A program made the position numbers and the translations under genes. Positions 1 to 8,518 of a DNA stretch of 18,825 nt are shown here, one piece after another. Position 1 is the first letter of the stretch; every line of letters starts with the position of its first letter. The notes under the pieces were generated by a model that was not told where the DNA came from, did no database searches, and worked only from the letters and a program-made list of their open reading frames with translations. The DNA comes from JAMCRM01 sp041685075. Lineage in GTDB: Bacteria > Acidobacteriota > Terriglobia > Bryobacterales > Bryobacteraceae. The DNA is taken from positions 1 to 18,825 of the forward strand of contig JAWLGN010000087.1 of NCBI GenBank assembly GCA_041685075.1, read 5' to 3'.

Positions 1-1
1 C

Positions 2-304
2 TTCAATAACCAGGTGCAGCAGGTGCTGGCCAACGGGACCGTGCGCAATACCAGCATCACCGAGACGGTGAACTGGAACTCGCGCGCGTTCTTCCTGGGC
101 CCCAGCGCCTTCAGCACCGATCTTTCGCTCTTCAAGAACCTGTCGATCACCGAGCGGGTGAAGCTCCGGCTGACGGCGGACTTCTTCAACGCGTTCAACC
201 ACCCGCTCAACGGCTCGCCCAACGCGAACACCGGCCTGGTTGATCTTTCCGTGCAGAGCAACGAACCCCGCGTCATCCAGTTCTCGGCACGCCTGAGCTG
301 GTAA
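2..304 (+). CDS. TonB-dependent receptor / Oar-like outer-membrane protein, C-terminal fragment
   Basis: The reading frame is open from the left window edge (TTC AAT AAC CAG at 2-13) to TAA at 302-304, giving about 100 C-terminal residues; the true start lies outside the window. The segment looks like the last strands of an outer-membrane beta-barrel. It has alternating polar and hydrophobic stretches, the phrase DFFNAFNHP (typical of the carboxypeptidase-regulatory-like TonB receptors abundant in Acidobacteriota), and a terminal ARLSW whose last residue is aromatic, as expected for a BAM-recognised C-terminus. The family imports large substrates, often glycans or siderophores; the substrate here cannot be told. 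Family assignment rests on these short motifs because the plug and TonB box are not visible. Confidence 0.75.
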   Translation, partial: FNNQVQQVLANGTVRNTSITETVNWNSRAFFLGPSAFSTDLSLFKNLSITERVKLRLTADFFNAFNHPLNGSPNANTGLVDLSVQSNEPRVIQFSARLSW

Positions 305-318
305 GCGGGCGGACGGCA

Positions 319-346
319 GCCGGACCCGGTATCGGACGGGTCCGGC
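319..346 (+). terminator. GC-rich hairpin after the receptor gene
   Basis: A perfect 10-bp inverted repeat, GCCGGACCCG at 319-328 and CGGGTCCGGC at 337-346, encloses an 8-base loop and starts 15 bases after the receptor stop codon. Position and stability fit a transcription end for the receptor gene. There is no T-run after the stem, so it is not a canonical intrinsic terminator and may instead act as a 3'-end stabilising hairpin. Confidence 0.5.
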
Positions 347-391
347 GCCGTCGCCGCGGCGCTACAGGCTACACTGGGAATTGGAGGTCCC

Positions 392-1312
392 TTGCACGCC
401 CACGGCGCTACCCCGGCAACCGGCAGACTACTGAAGTGGTCCATCGTGATCACGGTAGTGTTCCTGGGGATCGAGCTGGCGGGCGCCCTCTACTCCGGCA
501 GCCTGGCGCTGCTCTCCGACGCGGGGCACAACGTCACCGACGCCCTGGCCCTGATGCTGGCGTGGTTCGGCTTCTACCTGCAATCCAAGCCGCCCAACGA
601 GGTGAAGACCTACGGCTATCACCGCGCCGGCGTGCTGGCGGCGTTTGTCAACGCCGTGTTTCTGATCGGGCTGTGCATCTGGATCTTCCACGAAAGCTGG
701 GAGCGGCTGATGAATCCCCAGCCGGTGAACGAGACCGTCATGATCGTGGTGGCGGCGGCGGGGATGGGGGCCAACGCCCTGGTGATGTACTGGCTGCGGC
801 CGGCCAGCCACCACGACGTGAACATCCGCAGCGCCTTCGTGCACATGATGGGGGATTTTCTGGGCTCGGTGGCCATCATCGTGGGGGCCATCGTGATCCG
901 CTACACCGGGTGGCTGCAGGTGGATCCGCTGCTTTCGGCCGCCATTGCCGGGCTGATCGTGTGGACCGCCTGGGACATCGTGAAGGAGACGCTCAACATC
1001 CTGCTCGAAGGGCTGCCGCGGGGCATGACCCTCCAGCAGGTGAGCGAGGCGATGAGGAAGATCGAGGGCGTCCGCGACGTTCACGACCTGCACATCTGGA
1101 GCCTGGGATCCGCGGTCCACGCGCTGAGCTGCCACGTGCTGATCAACAACGTTCCGCCCTCGGAGAGCGAAGCCACGCTGCGCCGCCTCAACAGCATGCT
1201 CGCGGAGCGCTTTCACATCTCCCACACCACCGTGCAGTTCGAGCATCAGAGCTGCCCGCTTTCGGAGAACGGCTGCGTAATCCCTGCCGATGTGCCCCAC
1301 CCGCACTGCTAG
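392..1312 (+). CDS. CDF-family divalent metal cation efflux transporter (CzcD/ZitB-like)
   Basis: This 306-residue inner-membrane protein resembles cation-diffusion-facilitator antiporters, which export Zn2+, Co2+ or similar ions in exchange for protons. The paired metal-site motifs are present: H46xxxD50 in the second membrane helix (SDAGHNVTD) and H151xxxD155 in the fifth (HMMGD). About six membrane helices span residues 15-200. A cytoplasmic domain follows at about 205-285 with the usual HDLHIWSLG and histidines 231, 234, 243, 248 and 284. The tail adds Cys288, Cys295 and HPHC at 303-306, possible extra metal ligands. The TTG start at 392 is chosen because GGAGG at 383-387 sits four bases upstream. 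The HxxxD/HxxxD pattern favours zinc, but the substrate is an inference. It converges on ligD with 17 bases between stop codons. Confidence 0.93.
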   Translation: MHAHGATPATGRLLKWSIVITVVFLGIELAGALYSGSLALLSDAGHNVTDALALMLAWFGFYLQSKPPNEVKTYGYHRAGVLAAFVNAVFLIGLCIWIFHESWERLMNPQPVNETVMIVVAAAGMGANALVMYWLRPASHHDVNIRSAFVHMMGDFLGSVAIIVGAIVIRYTGWLQVDPLLSAAIAGLIVWTAWDIVKETLNILLEGLPRGMTLQQVSEAMRKIEGVRDVHDLHIWSLGSAVHALSCHVLINNVPPSESEATLRRLNSMLAERFHISHTTVQFEHQSCPLSENGCVIPADVPHPHC

Positions 1313-1329
1313 CCCGCCCAGGAAGACCG

Positions 1330-3252
1330 TCAGCGCTGTTCCGCCGTGCGGCGGCCGTAGAGTTCCTCCACCCGCTCCAGCGCCTTCTCCAGACGCTGCG
1401 GCTTTTCGAGGACGCCGGCGAACAGATCCTTCACCCGCTCGAAGCGCGCGGGGGCGTTACGCATGGTGAAGTCTCCGGGTTGGAGGCCGGGCTTCACTTC
1501 GCGCCAGGCGAGGGGCGTTGAGACCGGTGCGCCAGGGAAGGCGCGCAGCGAGTAGGGCGAGGCGATGGTCTTCCCGCGGCCGTTTTGCAGGTAATCGAAG
1601 TAGACCTTGCCTTTCTCGCGGCGCGCGACGGGACGCGGGGTGGTGAACAGATCCGGCCGCTCGGCCACGGCCAGGCGCGCCAGCAGTTCGGCGAAGTTGC
1701 GGCTGTCGTCGTAGCTGTAGACCGGCTCGATAGGGATGTAGATGTGCATCCCGCCGCCGCCGGTGGTCTTGGGGTAGCCGGCCATCCCCAGTGCATCGAG
1801 CTGCTTCTTCACCAGTAGCGCGGCTTCCACGATCCGTTCGTAGGGGCACTCCTCCGGGTCCAGATCGATCAGGACGAAGTCGGGGGAGTCGAGCGCATCG
1901 AGGCGGCTCATCCAGGGGTTGTGGTCGATGCAGCCGAGGTTCACCAGGTAGAGCAGGCCGGCGCGGTCGTCGGCGAAGGCGTAGTTGGTGGCGGCGCCCC
2001 GTTTCTCCTCGTGGTAGATGGGGACGGTACGCAGCCAGGAGGGTGTCCGGGGCATGTCCTTCTGGAAGAAATACTCGCCGTGGATGCCGTCGGGGTAGCG
2101 CTTGAGCGAAAGCGGACGGTCCTTCAAGTGCGGCAGGATGAGGTCGGCCACCGCGTCGTAGTAACTCAGGACGTCGCGCTTGGTGTAGCCGTGCTCGGGG
2201 TAGAAGATCTTGTTGAGATTGGTGAACCGGAGCGCGTGGCCGTTGATGGAAACGGCCGCTTCCTCCTGGGCGCCCGGGGGCAGCGCGGAAGTGCGGGCGG
2301 GTTTCGCGCCGCCGCCCTCGCGGCGCACCGCACGGGGGTCCACGTCGTCCCGCAGCCCCAGGTACACCGGCGCGCGCAGCCGCCCATCCTGCGTCCAGTT
2401 GGCGAACTTCACCATGGCCACCAGTTCCGGACGCAGCCAGGTGGCCTGCCGCGGCATGGGGGTGCCCGGCGCGAAAGGCGGGTCGGGCGCGATGAGCGGC
2501 TGCATGCGGCGGTAGAGCGCCTCCATGGCGGCGCGGTTGAAACCGGTGCCCACGTTGCCGGTCCACAGGAGACCGCCCTCGCCCCACACCCCCAGCACGA
2601 GGGAGCCGAAGTGTTCGCGCTCGCCCTCGGTGAAGCCGCAGATGAGAAACTCCTGCTGGAGCACCAGCTTGATCTTGAGCCATTCGCGGCTGCGGCGCGG
2701 TTCGTAGCGGCTGCCGGCGCGCTTGGCCAGCAGGCCCTCCAGACCCGCCTGCCGCGCGGCCTCGAGCACCGCTTCGCCCTCGCCCGTGAAGTGCTCGGAG
2801 AGGCGCAGCACGCCGGTGGGGGTGAGGATGGCCTCCAGCGCCCGCCGGCGGTCGCGGAGCGCGCACTGCCGCAGGTCGTAGCCATCCAGGTAAAGCAGGT
2901 CGAAGGCGAACAGCACCACCGGAGTGGAGCGCGCCAGGTGCGCCACCGCGCCGGCGTCGGTGTTGGCGATGCGCGGCTGGATGAGTTCGAAGCGGCTGAT
3001 GCCCTGGGCATCGAGCACCGCAATCTCGCCGTCCACGATGGCCTCGTCCGCCGCCAGGTAGTGCGGAACGACGCTCAGTTCCGGGTACTGCTGCTCGCAG
3101 CGGCGGCCGTTGCGCGAGAGGATGCGCAGGTTCCCGCCCTGGATGAAGCAGAGTGCGCGCACGCCGTCCCACTTCACTTCAAAGAGCCAGTCGGAGCGGC
3201 TGGGCGGCTGCTCGGTCAGGGTGGCGGCCATCGGGGTGATGGCCGACGGCAT
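1330..3252 (-). CDS. ligD: LigD ligase-polymerase part (ATP-dependent DNA ligase + primase-type polymerase domains)
   Basis: These 640 residues carry the LIG and POL modules of the bacterial NHEJ enzyme. The ligase nucleotidyltransferase domain has the adenylated lysine K27 in FEVKWDG, motif III around FDLLY (117-121), motif IV EGLLAK (172-177) and motif V WLKIK (191-195). An OB-fold follows to about residue 300. After a Pro/Ala-rich linker (about 305-332), the polymerase domain starts near 334 (FTNLNKIFYPE at 343-353). It has the metal-binding pair D463 and D465 in LIDLDPEE, the nucleotide-binding GGGGMH at 498-503, and probably D553 as third carboxylate. The module gap-fills and seals broken ends recruited by Ku. 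The ATG at 3252 lacks a clear Shine-Dalgarno sequence, and conserved-looking coding sequence continues upstream of it to an A9 tract. The ORF is therefore probably the 3' part of one PE-LIG-POL gene (start 4001) separated by a frameshift. POL at the C-terminus matches the Pseudomonas-type order, not the mycobacterial one. Confidence 0.93.
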   Translation of the reverse strand: MPSAITPMAATLTEQPPSRSDWLFEVKWDGVRALCFIQGGNLRILSRNGRRCEQQYPELSVVPHYLAADEAIVDGEIAVLDAQGISRFELIQPRIANTDAGAVAHLARSTPVVLFAFDLLYLDGYDLRQCALRDRRRALEAILTPTGVLRLSEHFTGEGEAVLEAARQAGLEGLLAKRAGSRYEPRRSREWLKIKLVLQQEFLICGFTEGEREHFGSLVLGVWGEGGLLWTGNVGTGFNRAAMEALYRRMQPLIAPDPPFAPGTPMPRQATWLRPELVAMVKFANWTQDGRLRAPVYLGLRDDVDPRAVRREGGGAKPARTSALPPGAQEEAAVSINGHALRFTNLNKIFYPEHGYTKRDVLSYYDAVADLILPHLKDRPLSLKRYPDGIHGEYFFQKDMPRTPSWLRTVPIYHEEKRGAATNYAFADDRAGLLYLVNLGCIDHNPWMSRLDALDSPDFVLIDLDPEECPYERIVEAALLVKKQLDALGMAGYPKTTGGGGMHIYIPIEPVYSYDDSRNFAELLARLAVAERPDLFTTPRPVARREKGKVYFDYLQNGRGKTIASPYSLRAFPGAPVSTPLAWREVKPGLQPGDFTMRNAPARFERVKDLFAGVLEKPQRLEKALERVEELYGRRTAEQR

Positions 3253-3272
3253 CCCGGCCTTGACGGCGCCCG

Positions 3273-4001
3273 CTAGGGTGGAGGGGTCGAAGCGGCTTTT
3301 TTTTTAGGCGGCGTGGTTTTCTTAGCTGCGGCGGGGCTGAGCTTTCTGGCGGCGGGACGGCCGCTCTCCCACACGCGGTCCGGGGCGGGCGCGGTCTTGC
3401 GCCGCGATTTTTTCGCCGGCAGGTTCTGGGCGATCTCCTCCTGGGTGCGGCCGGAGACGACGCTCCAGGCGTGCTCTTCCACGTCCCAGCCGGGTACGGC
3501 GTGCTCGTCGCGTTTCTTGATGAGCAGCCAGTCGTTGCCCTTCCCGCGCGCGCTCTTCATGTGCACCAGGGCGAAGTCGCCGCGCAGCTTTTCGCCGTGC
3601 AGGCGGAACTTCAGGTCGCCGCGGGCGTACTGCTCCTCGGCCGGAGTGTCGCCGAGCAGTTCGAATCCGCCGCGGTCCCACAGCATGACGCTGCCGGCGC
3701 CGTAGTTGCCCTCGGGAATGTTACCCTCGAAGCTGCCGTATTCGAGCGGGTGATCTTCCACGTGGGCGGCCAGGCGGCGCGGCGTGGGGTCGAGCGTGGG
3801 CCCCTTGGGCACGGCCCAGGATTTCAGGGTTCCGCCGATTTCGAGGCGCACGTCGTAGTGCAGGCGCGTGGCGTCGTGCCGCTGCACGCAGAAGTAGGGC
3901 AGCTTTTTGGCAGCCTTCGTGCTCTTCTTGCCCTGTGCACCGGGCCGCGGCTCCGGTGTGTGCTGGAAGTCACGTTTGCGTGCGTATTCTTCGAGCGACA
4001 T
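3273..4001 (-). CDS. ligD: LigD 3'-phosphoesterase (PE) part, frame ends just after A9 tract
   Basis: These 242 residues form the 3'-phosphoesterase domain of LigD, which trims 3'-phosphates and terminal ribonucleotides at breaks. The catalytic set is intact and falls at the same residue numbers I recall for the Pseudomonas aeruginosa enzyme: H42, H48, D50, R52 (RHDATRLHYDVR), H84 and Y88. This supports the ATG at 4001, which opens MSLEEYARKRDF and has GGAGG five bases upstream. The frame is open further upstream to 4058, but those 19 residues are not typical of the family. From about residue 185 the chain is a Lys/Pro/Ala linker. It ends 11 residues after a Pro-Lys3 stretch coded by nine A residues, at a TAG only 20 bases before the ligase ATG. 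The domain normally continues directly into the ligase, so the stop probably reflects a frameshift. Confidence 0.9.
   Translation of the reverse strand: MSLEEYARKRDFQHTPEPRPGAQGKKSTKAAKKLPYFCVQRHDATRLHYDVRLEIGGTLKSWAVPKGPTLDPTPRRLAAHVEDHPLEYGSFEGNIPEGNYGAGSVMLWDRGGFELLGDTPAEEQYARGDLKFRLHGEKLRGDFALVHMKSARGKGNDWLLIKKRDEHAVPGWDVEEHAWSVVSGRTQEEIAQNLPAKKSRRKTAPAPDRVWESGRPAARKLSPAAAKKTTPPKKKAASTPPP
3297..3305 (-). other. A9 homopolymer in ligD message: probable frameshift or slippage site
   Basis: Nine T on the plus strand (nine A in the ligD message) lie at the end of the PE linker. The PE frame reads CCT AAA AAA AAA GCC and stops 22 bases later at TAG (3275-3273). The -1 frame reads AAA AAA AGC CGC TTC GAC and stays open through the ligase ATG. 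Its 15 codons from AGC to the ATG carry G or C at every third position but one, as genuine genes here do, while the PE frame over the same bases has T or A in several. A_AAA_AAA is a fitting -1 slippery heptamer, and runs of nine A are known to promote RNA-polymerase slippage (Thermus dnaX). Adding one base makes 4001-1330 exactly 891 codons, stop included. A sequencing error in the homopolymer remains possible. Confidence 0.7.
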
Positions 4002-4060
4002 GCGCGCCTCCATCATCAGTATCGTAAAAGCCGGCGCATTTCGAGGGTGAGGGATCATAC
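4002..4060. promoter_or_regulatory. Divergent ligD-ku promoter region
   Basis: The 59 bases between the ligD ATG (minus, 4001) and the ku ATG (plus, 4061) must carry both translation starts and probably both promoters. GGAGG for ligD is at 4007-4011 on the minus strand, and GAGGG for ku is at 4049-4053. The most AT-rich part holds overlapping -10-like hexamers, TATCGT (4020-4025, plus) and TACGAT (4026-4021, minus). Neither has a recognisable -35 partner, so the exact promoters are uncertain. The arrangement would allow one regulator to control both NHEJ genes. Confidence 0.4.
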
Positions 4061-4921
4061 ATGGCGCATACCGTCTGGAAGGGGCACCTGACGTTCGGGC
4101 TGGTTTCGTTCCCCGTGCGGCTCTACACGGCCGCGCGCGGCGAAACCATCAGTTTCAACCTGTTACATGGCTCCGATCACTCCCGTATTAAGCAGGTGGT
4201 CTTCTGCCAGGCCGAGGACAAGCCCGTCCCGCGCAGCGAGCTGGTAAAGGGCTACGAGTACGAGAAGGGCCGCTACGTGGTGATCGAGGAGGAAGACATC
4301 AAAAAAGTGGCCCCCAAAACGGCCAGGGTTATGGAGATCCAGGAATTCGTCAAGGCTAGCGAAGTGGATCCCGTCTTTCTCGAATCCTCCTACTACATGG
4401 CGCCGGACGAAGGCGGCGAAAAGCCCTACGCGCTGCTCTTCGAAGCGCTGCGGCAGTCCGAGTTCTACGGCATCGCCAAGGTGACGATGCATAACCGCGA
4501 GCACGTGGTGATTCTGCGCCCGGCAAAGCGCGGCATCCTGCTCCACACCATGTACTACGTGGATGAGATCCGGCAGGTGGACGAGTTCCGCACCGATACC
4601 ACGGTGGTGAAGGAGAAGGAACTGGAACTCGCCAAGACCCTGATCGATTCTCTGGCCGACACCTTCCAGCCGGAGAAGTATCGGGATACCTACCGGGAAA
4701 ACCTGCGGGCCATGATCGAGGCCAAGGTCGAGGGCCGCAAGGTGGTGGAGACGCCCGCGCCGCACGTGGCTCCGGTGATCGACATCATGGAAGCGCTGCG
4801 ACGCAGTCTCTCGGAGAAGCGCAAGCCGGCGGCGGTGGCGGAAACCGCCGCTGGAGGCGAAGCGCAGCCGGCCGAGGCCGCTCCGGCGCCGCGCAAGCGG
4901 ACGCGCAAGCGCGCCTCCTGA
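4061..4921 (+). CDS. ku: Ku homodimer DNA-end-binding protein of bacterial NHEJ
   Basis: This 286-residue protein has the usual bacterial Ku length. It begins with the characteristic MAHTVWKGHLTFGLVSFPV, followed by YTAARGETISFNLLH and HSRIKQVVFC. It includes the family phrases VKGYEYEKGRYVVIEEED and FLESSYYMAPDEGGEKPYALL. As a homodimer it threads onto double-strand ends and recruits LigD. After the core (to about residue 245) a flexible tail of roughly 40 residues ends in the basic PRKRTRKRAS, which in other species helps DNA retention and LigD stimulation. The ATG at 4061 has GAGGG seven bases upstream. It is divergent from ligD, the standard partner, and a DCC-family gene follows after four bases, probably on the same transcript. 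Confidence 0.96.
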   Translation: MAHTVWKGHLTFGLVSFPVRLYTAARGETISFNLLHGSDHSRIKQVVFCQAEDKPVPRSELVKGYEYEKGRYVVIEEEDIKKVAPKTARVMEIQEFVKASEVDPVFLESSYYMAPDEGGEKPYALLFEALRQSEFYGIAKVTMHNREHVVILRPAKRGILLHTMYYVDEIRQVDEFRTDTTVVKEKELELAKTLIDSLADTFQPEKYRDTYRENLRAMIEAKVEGRKVVETPAPHVAPVIDIMEALRRSLSEKRKPAAVAETAAGGEAQPAEAAPAPRKRTRKRAS

Positions 4922-4925
4922 GAGC

Positions 4926-5276
4926 GTGCCCGGAACCGTCGTCTTCGACGGCCATTGCGGCCTCTGCACGAGGCTGGTGAAGTGGGCCGCGCGGCTCGAC
5001 CGTCGCGGCGCATTCCGCTTCGAGCCGCTCGAATCGGAAGCCGGCGCCGCGCTCTCGCGTGAGCACGGCGTGGATCCCACCCGCCCCCACACCATCCTGC
5101 TGGTGAAAGACGGGCGGGCATGGTATCGCTCGGACGCGGTGCTGGAGATCGCCCGGGAACTGCCCTGGGTGCGGTGGCCGGCGCGGCTTGCCGCTCTCGT
5201 GCCGCGACGCCTGCGCGACCGTGCCTACGGCTTCGTGGCGCGCCACCGCTACCGCTGGTTCGGCAGGCGCGAGTGA
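4926..5276 (+). CDS. DCC-family thiol-disulfide oxidoreductase (DUF393, YuxK-like)
   Basis: This 116-residue protein has the signature of the DCC family near its N-terminus: VVFDGHCGLC, with D8, C11 and C14. The two cysteines form a CxxC redox-type pair, and the family is predicted to have a thioredoxin-like fold, though few members have a proven role. The rest fits the family, including FEPLESEAG and a mid-protein ILLVKDGRAWYRSDAVL strand-helix segment, with an Arg-rich C-terminus. There is no signal peptide, so it should be cytoplasmic. The GTG start at 4926 lies four bases after the ku stop codon, implying translational coupling. Whether the link to NHEJ is functional or accidental is unknown. 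The stop is three bases from the convergent permease stop. Confidence 0.88.
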   Translation: MPGTVVFDGHCGLCTRLVKWAARLDRRGAFRFEPLESEAGAALSREHGVDPTRPHTILLVKDGRAWYRSDAVLEIARELPWVRWPARLAALVPRRLRDRAYGFVARHRYRWFGRRE

Positions 5277-5279
5277 ACT

Positions 5280-7772
5280 CTATTCGGCTTCGAGGGCGGC
5301 CCCGGGATCGACGCGCGACGCCCGCCGCGCCGGCAGAAAGCCCGCCACCGCAGCCGTCAGGGCCAGCAGCAGGGCCACCCCGGCCAGCGTCGCGGAGTCG
5401 CCGGGTTCGAGGCCGTAGAGCAGGCTCGAAAGCGTGCGGGTCAAAGCGGCGGCCGCCGCCAGCCCCACCGCAATTCCCGCCGCCGTCAGGGCCATGGCCT
5501 CGTGCAGCACCATCCGCAGAATGCCGGATCGGCTCGCTCCCAGCGCCATCCGCACCCCGATCTCCCGGGTGCGGCGCGCCACCGCGTAGCTGACGGTCCC
5601 GTAGATCCCCATGCAGGCGAGCAGCATGGCCGCCGCGGCGAAGGCGGCGGAAATGGCCGCAATGAGCCGCTCCCGGTCCATGGTCCGGCCGATCTGCCGG
5701 CTGAGGGTCTGGATGCCGGTGACCGGCAGGCGCGGATCCACCTGACGGATCGCCTGCCGGACCGAAGCCGCAACCTGCACGGGGTCGCCTGCGGCGCGGA
5801 CTTCGAGATACCGGGCGAATCGCGCGGGCAGAAACGGCGCCTGCACCAGCGGGATGAAGGCCACCGGCCAGACCTCCTGCCGGGGGTTGTTGAATTTAAT
5901 GTCCCCCACTACCCCCACGATCTCCCGCTCGCCCTGGAAGATGAACCGGCGGCCGATGGGATTGCGGCCGGCCAGGTACCGGCGCGCGAAAGCCTCGTTC
6001 ACCAGCGCCACGGGCCGCGAGTTGGAGGTATCGCGCGCATTCAAATCGCGGCCCAGCAGCAGTTTCATCCCGAGGGTCTCGGCATAGCGCGGCCCTGCCC
6101 ACACCCATTGACAGATGGCGTGCTGCTTGGGAGGCGGCGTGTAGCCCTCCACCTCGACGAGACCCGACCAGTTGTCCCCGCTCATGGGGCTGTAGAGCGA
6201 AAGACTCGCGGCGCGCACGCCGGCAACGGCGTTCACGCGCTCGAGCAGGGCGCCGTAGAGCGGCGGGAGCCGGTCTGCCCCGTAGCCGGCAATGGCGGGA
6301 TCGATCCCCACTTCAAGCACCTGTTCGTGCGCGAAGCCGAAGTCCTGGGAGCCGAGCTGCCGCAGCGACTGCACCAGCAGCGCGCCCGCGGCCAGCAGCG
6401 GCACCGCCAGCGCCACTTGCACGACCACGAACGCGCGCGCAAGCCGGGGCCGCGCGCGCCCGGCCGGCGGCGCTCCCCGCAGGGCCGGCGCCAACTCCAC
6501 GCGGGTGGCCTGCCACGCCGGCGCCAGTCCGAACAGCAGCGCGGCCGAAACGCACAGCGCCAGGGCGAAGCCTAGCACCGCGGCGTCTGGCGTGGTGTCG
6601 AGCGGAACGGCGCGTTCGCCCGTGGAGACCGCGGCCACCAGCGCCTGCACCATCCAGGTGGAGAACAGCACTCCCAGCGCGCCTCCCAGGCCGGCCAGCA
6701 GCAGGCTCTCGGTCAGCAACTGCCGCACCAGGCGGCCGCGGGTGGCGCCCAGGGCCAGCCGCATGGAAATCTCCTTGCGGCGCGCCGCGGCACGGGCAAG
6801 CAGCAGGCTGGCCACGTTGGCGCAGGCGATCAACAGCAGCACCCCCACCGCGGCCAGCAGAATCCGCAGCGCGCGCGAATAGTGATGGCGCAAGGCGGAT
6901 ACGCCGCCCGCGCCGGAGGTCAGCTCCACGTGGTTGCGCTCTAACTCCTGCCGCTGTTCGGCCGTGAGAGCGGCGCCGGCGCGGTCGAGCTGAAACTGCT
7001 GGAAGGCGACGCTTACGTCCGCCTGCGCCGAGGCCAGGGTGGCCCCGTCTCTCAAGCGGCCGATCAGGTTCAACCAGCTCACATCGTCGCTCTCCAGCGC
7101 CGAGGGCCGCTCCATGATGCGCGGCTGCAAGGTGAGGGGTAGCCAGGCGTCCGCCAGTTCGCTTTCGACGCTCTCTCCGAAGAATCCCGCGGGCGCCACC
7201 CCCACGACCGTCACGAAGACGCCGTTCATCTCCATGACCCGCCCTACCACCGATGGATCGGCGCGGTGGCGGCGCCGCCAGTAGTCGTGACTCAGCACCG
7301 CGACCGGCATTGCCGCCGGGTCCTCGTCCGCCGCGGCGAGCGCGCGCCCCAGTGCGGCCTTCACGCCCAGCACGGAGAAATAGTTGCCGGAGACCATGCG
7401 TCCCCAGGCCGGTTCCACGGCCGCGTCGCCTTGGCCGCGGACGCCCAGGCGGTCGAGATGCGTCCGAAAAGCGGCCACGCCTTCAAAGGAGCGCTGCCGC
7501 TCCCGCAGGTGTTTGTAGAGCGGGTACGAAAAGATCTCCCACCGGCCGCTTTGCCCGCCGATGAAGCCCCGCGCCCGGCCTTCGCTAAAAAGCACCAGCC
7601 GCTCGGGCCGCTCCACGGGCAGCGGCTTCAGCATGAGGGCGTTGATGAGGGTGAAGATGGCGGTGCCGGCGCCGATCCCGAGGCCCAGCGACAAAACCAC
7701 GGCGGCGCTGAAACCCGGGGTGCGGGACAGCATCCTGCCGGCGAAGCGGAGGTCCTGCAGCGTCCCTCGCAT
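5280..7772 (-). CDS. Duplicated MacB/FtsX-type ABC permease (ADOP family)
   Basis: This 830-residue inner-membrane protein has two tandem copies of the MacB periplasmic-core plus FtsX permease unit. The N-terminal helix (about 21-46, PGFSAAVVLSLGLGIGAGTA) starts the first periplasmic domain (about 50-290). Membrane helices and the coupling-type motif RKEISMRLALGA follow. A second anchor at about 445-470 (VVVQVALAVPLLAAGALLV) leads to the second periplasmic domain and a last helical set with the matching motif TREIGVRMALGA. This is the layout of the 'acidobacterial duplicated orphan permeases'. Unlike most of those, it follows its own ATPase gene by two bases, with GGGGAG seven bases before the ATG. 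It would form the membrane path of a tripartite exporter with the adjacent adaptor. The substrate is not predictable. Confidence 0.93.
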   Translation of the reverse strand: MRGTLQDLRFAGRMLSRTPGFSAAVVLSLGLGIGAGTAIFTLINALMLKPLPVERPERLVLFSEGRARGFIGGQSGRWEIFSYPLYKHLRERQRSFEGVAAFRTHLDRLGVRGQGDAAVEPAWGRMVSGNYFSVLGVKAALGRALAAADEDPAAMPVAVLSHDYWRRRHRADPSVVGRVMEMNGVFVTVVGVAPAGFFGESVESELADAWLPLTLQPRIMERPSALESDDVSWLNLIGRLRDGATLASAQADVSVAFQQFQLDRAGAALTAEQRQELERNHVELTSGAGGVSALRHHYSRALRILLAAVGVLLLIACANVASLLLARAAARRKEISMRLALGATRGRLVRQLLTESLLLAGLGGALGVLFSTWMVQALVAAVSTGERAVPLDTTPDAAVLGFALALCVSAALLFGLAPAWQATRVELAPALRGAPPAGRARPRLARAFVVVQVALAVPLLAAGALLVQSLRQLGSQDFGFAHEQVLEVGIDPAIAGYGADRLPPLYGALLERVNAVAGVRAASLSLYSPMSGDNWSGLVEVEGYTPPPKQHAICQWVWAGPRYAETLGMKLLLGRDLNARDTSNSRPVALVNEAFARRYLAGRNPIGRRFIFQGEREIVGVVGDIKFNNPRQEVWPVAFIPLVQAPFLPARFARYLEVRAAGDPVQVAASVRQAIRQVDPRLPVTGIQTLSRQIGRTMDRERLIAAISAAFAAAAMLLACMGIYGTVSYAVARRTREIGVRMALGASRSGILRMVLHEAMALTAAGIAVGLAAAAALTRTLSSLLYGLEPGDSATLAGVALLLALTAAVAGFLPARRASRVDPGAALEAE

Positions 7773-7774
7773 GG

Positions 7775-8488
<714 letters not shown>

Positions 8489-8518
8489 TTCCACTCCCTT
8501 TACGCATTCCTGGCCACA

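Noticed and set aside
1345..1358. GC hairpin CCGCC/GGCGG near the CDF-ligD convergent ends, considered as a terminator
   Set aside because: It lies inside the ligD C-terminal coding sequence, has a short stem and no T-run.
428..1521. ORFs of 292 codons (antisense) and 361 codons (sense, other frame) over the CDF gene
   Set aside because: They are shadow frames; the CDF frame has intact metal-site motifs and a ribosome site.
392..3252. Metal exporter next to ligD as a manganese-supply link to the Mn-dependent LigD
   Set aside because: The genes are convergent, the CDF motifs favour zinc efflux, and nothing in the sequence ties the two together.
1457..3276. Long ORFs overlapping ligD (571 codons same strand, another frame; 451 codons antisense)
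   Set aside because: Both show Arg/Ala/Pro/His-biased composition with no motifs, while the ligase-polymerase frame has all catalytic residues.
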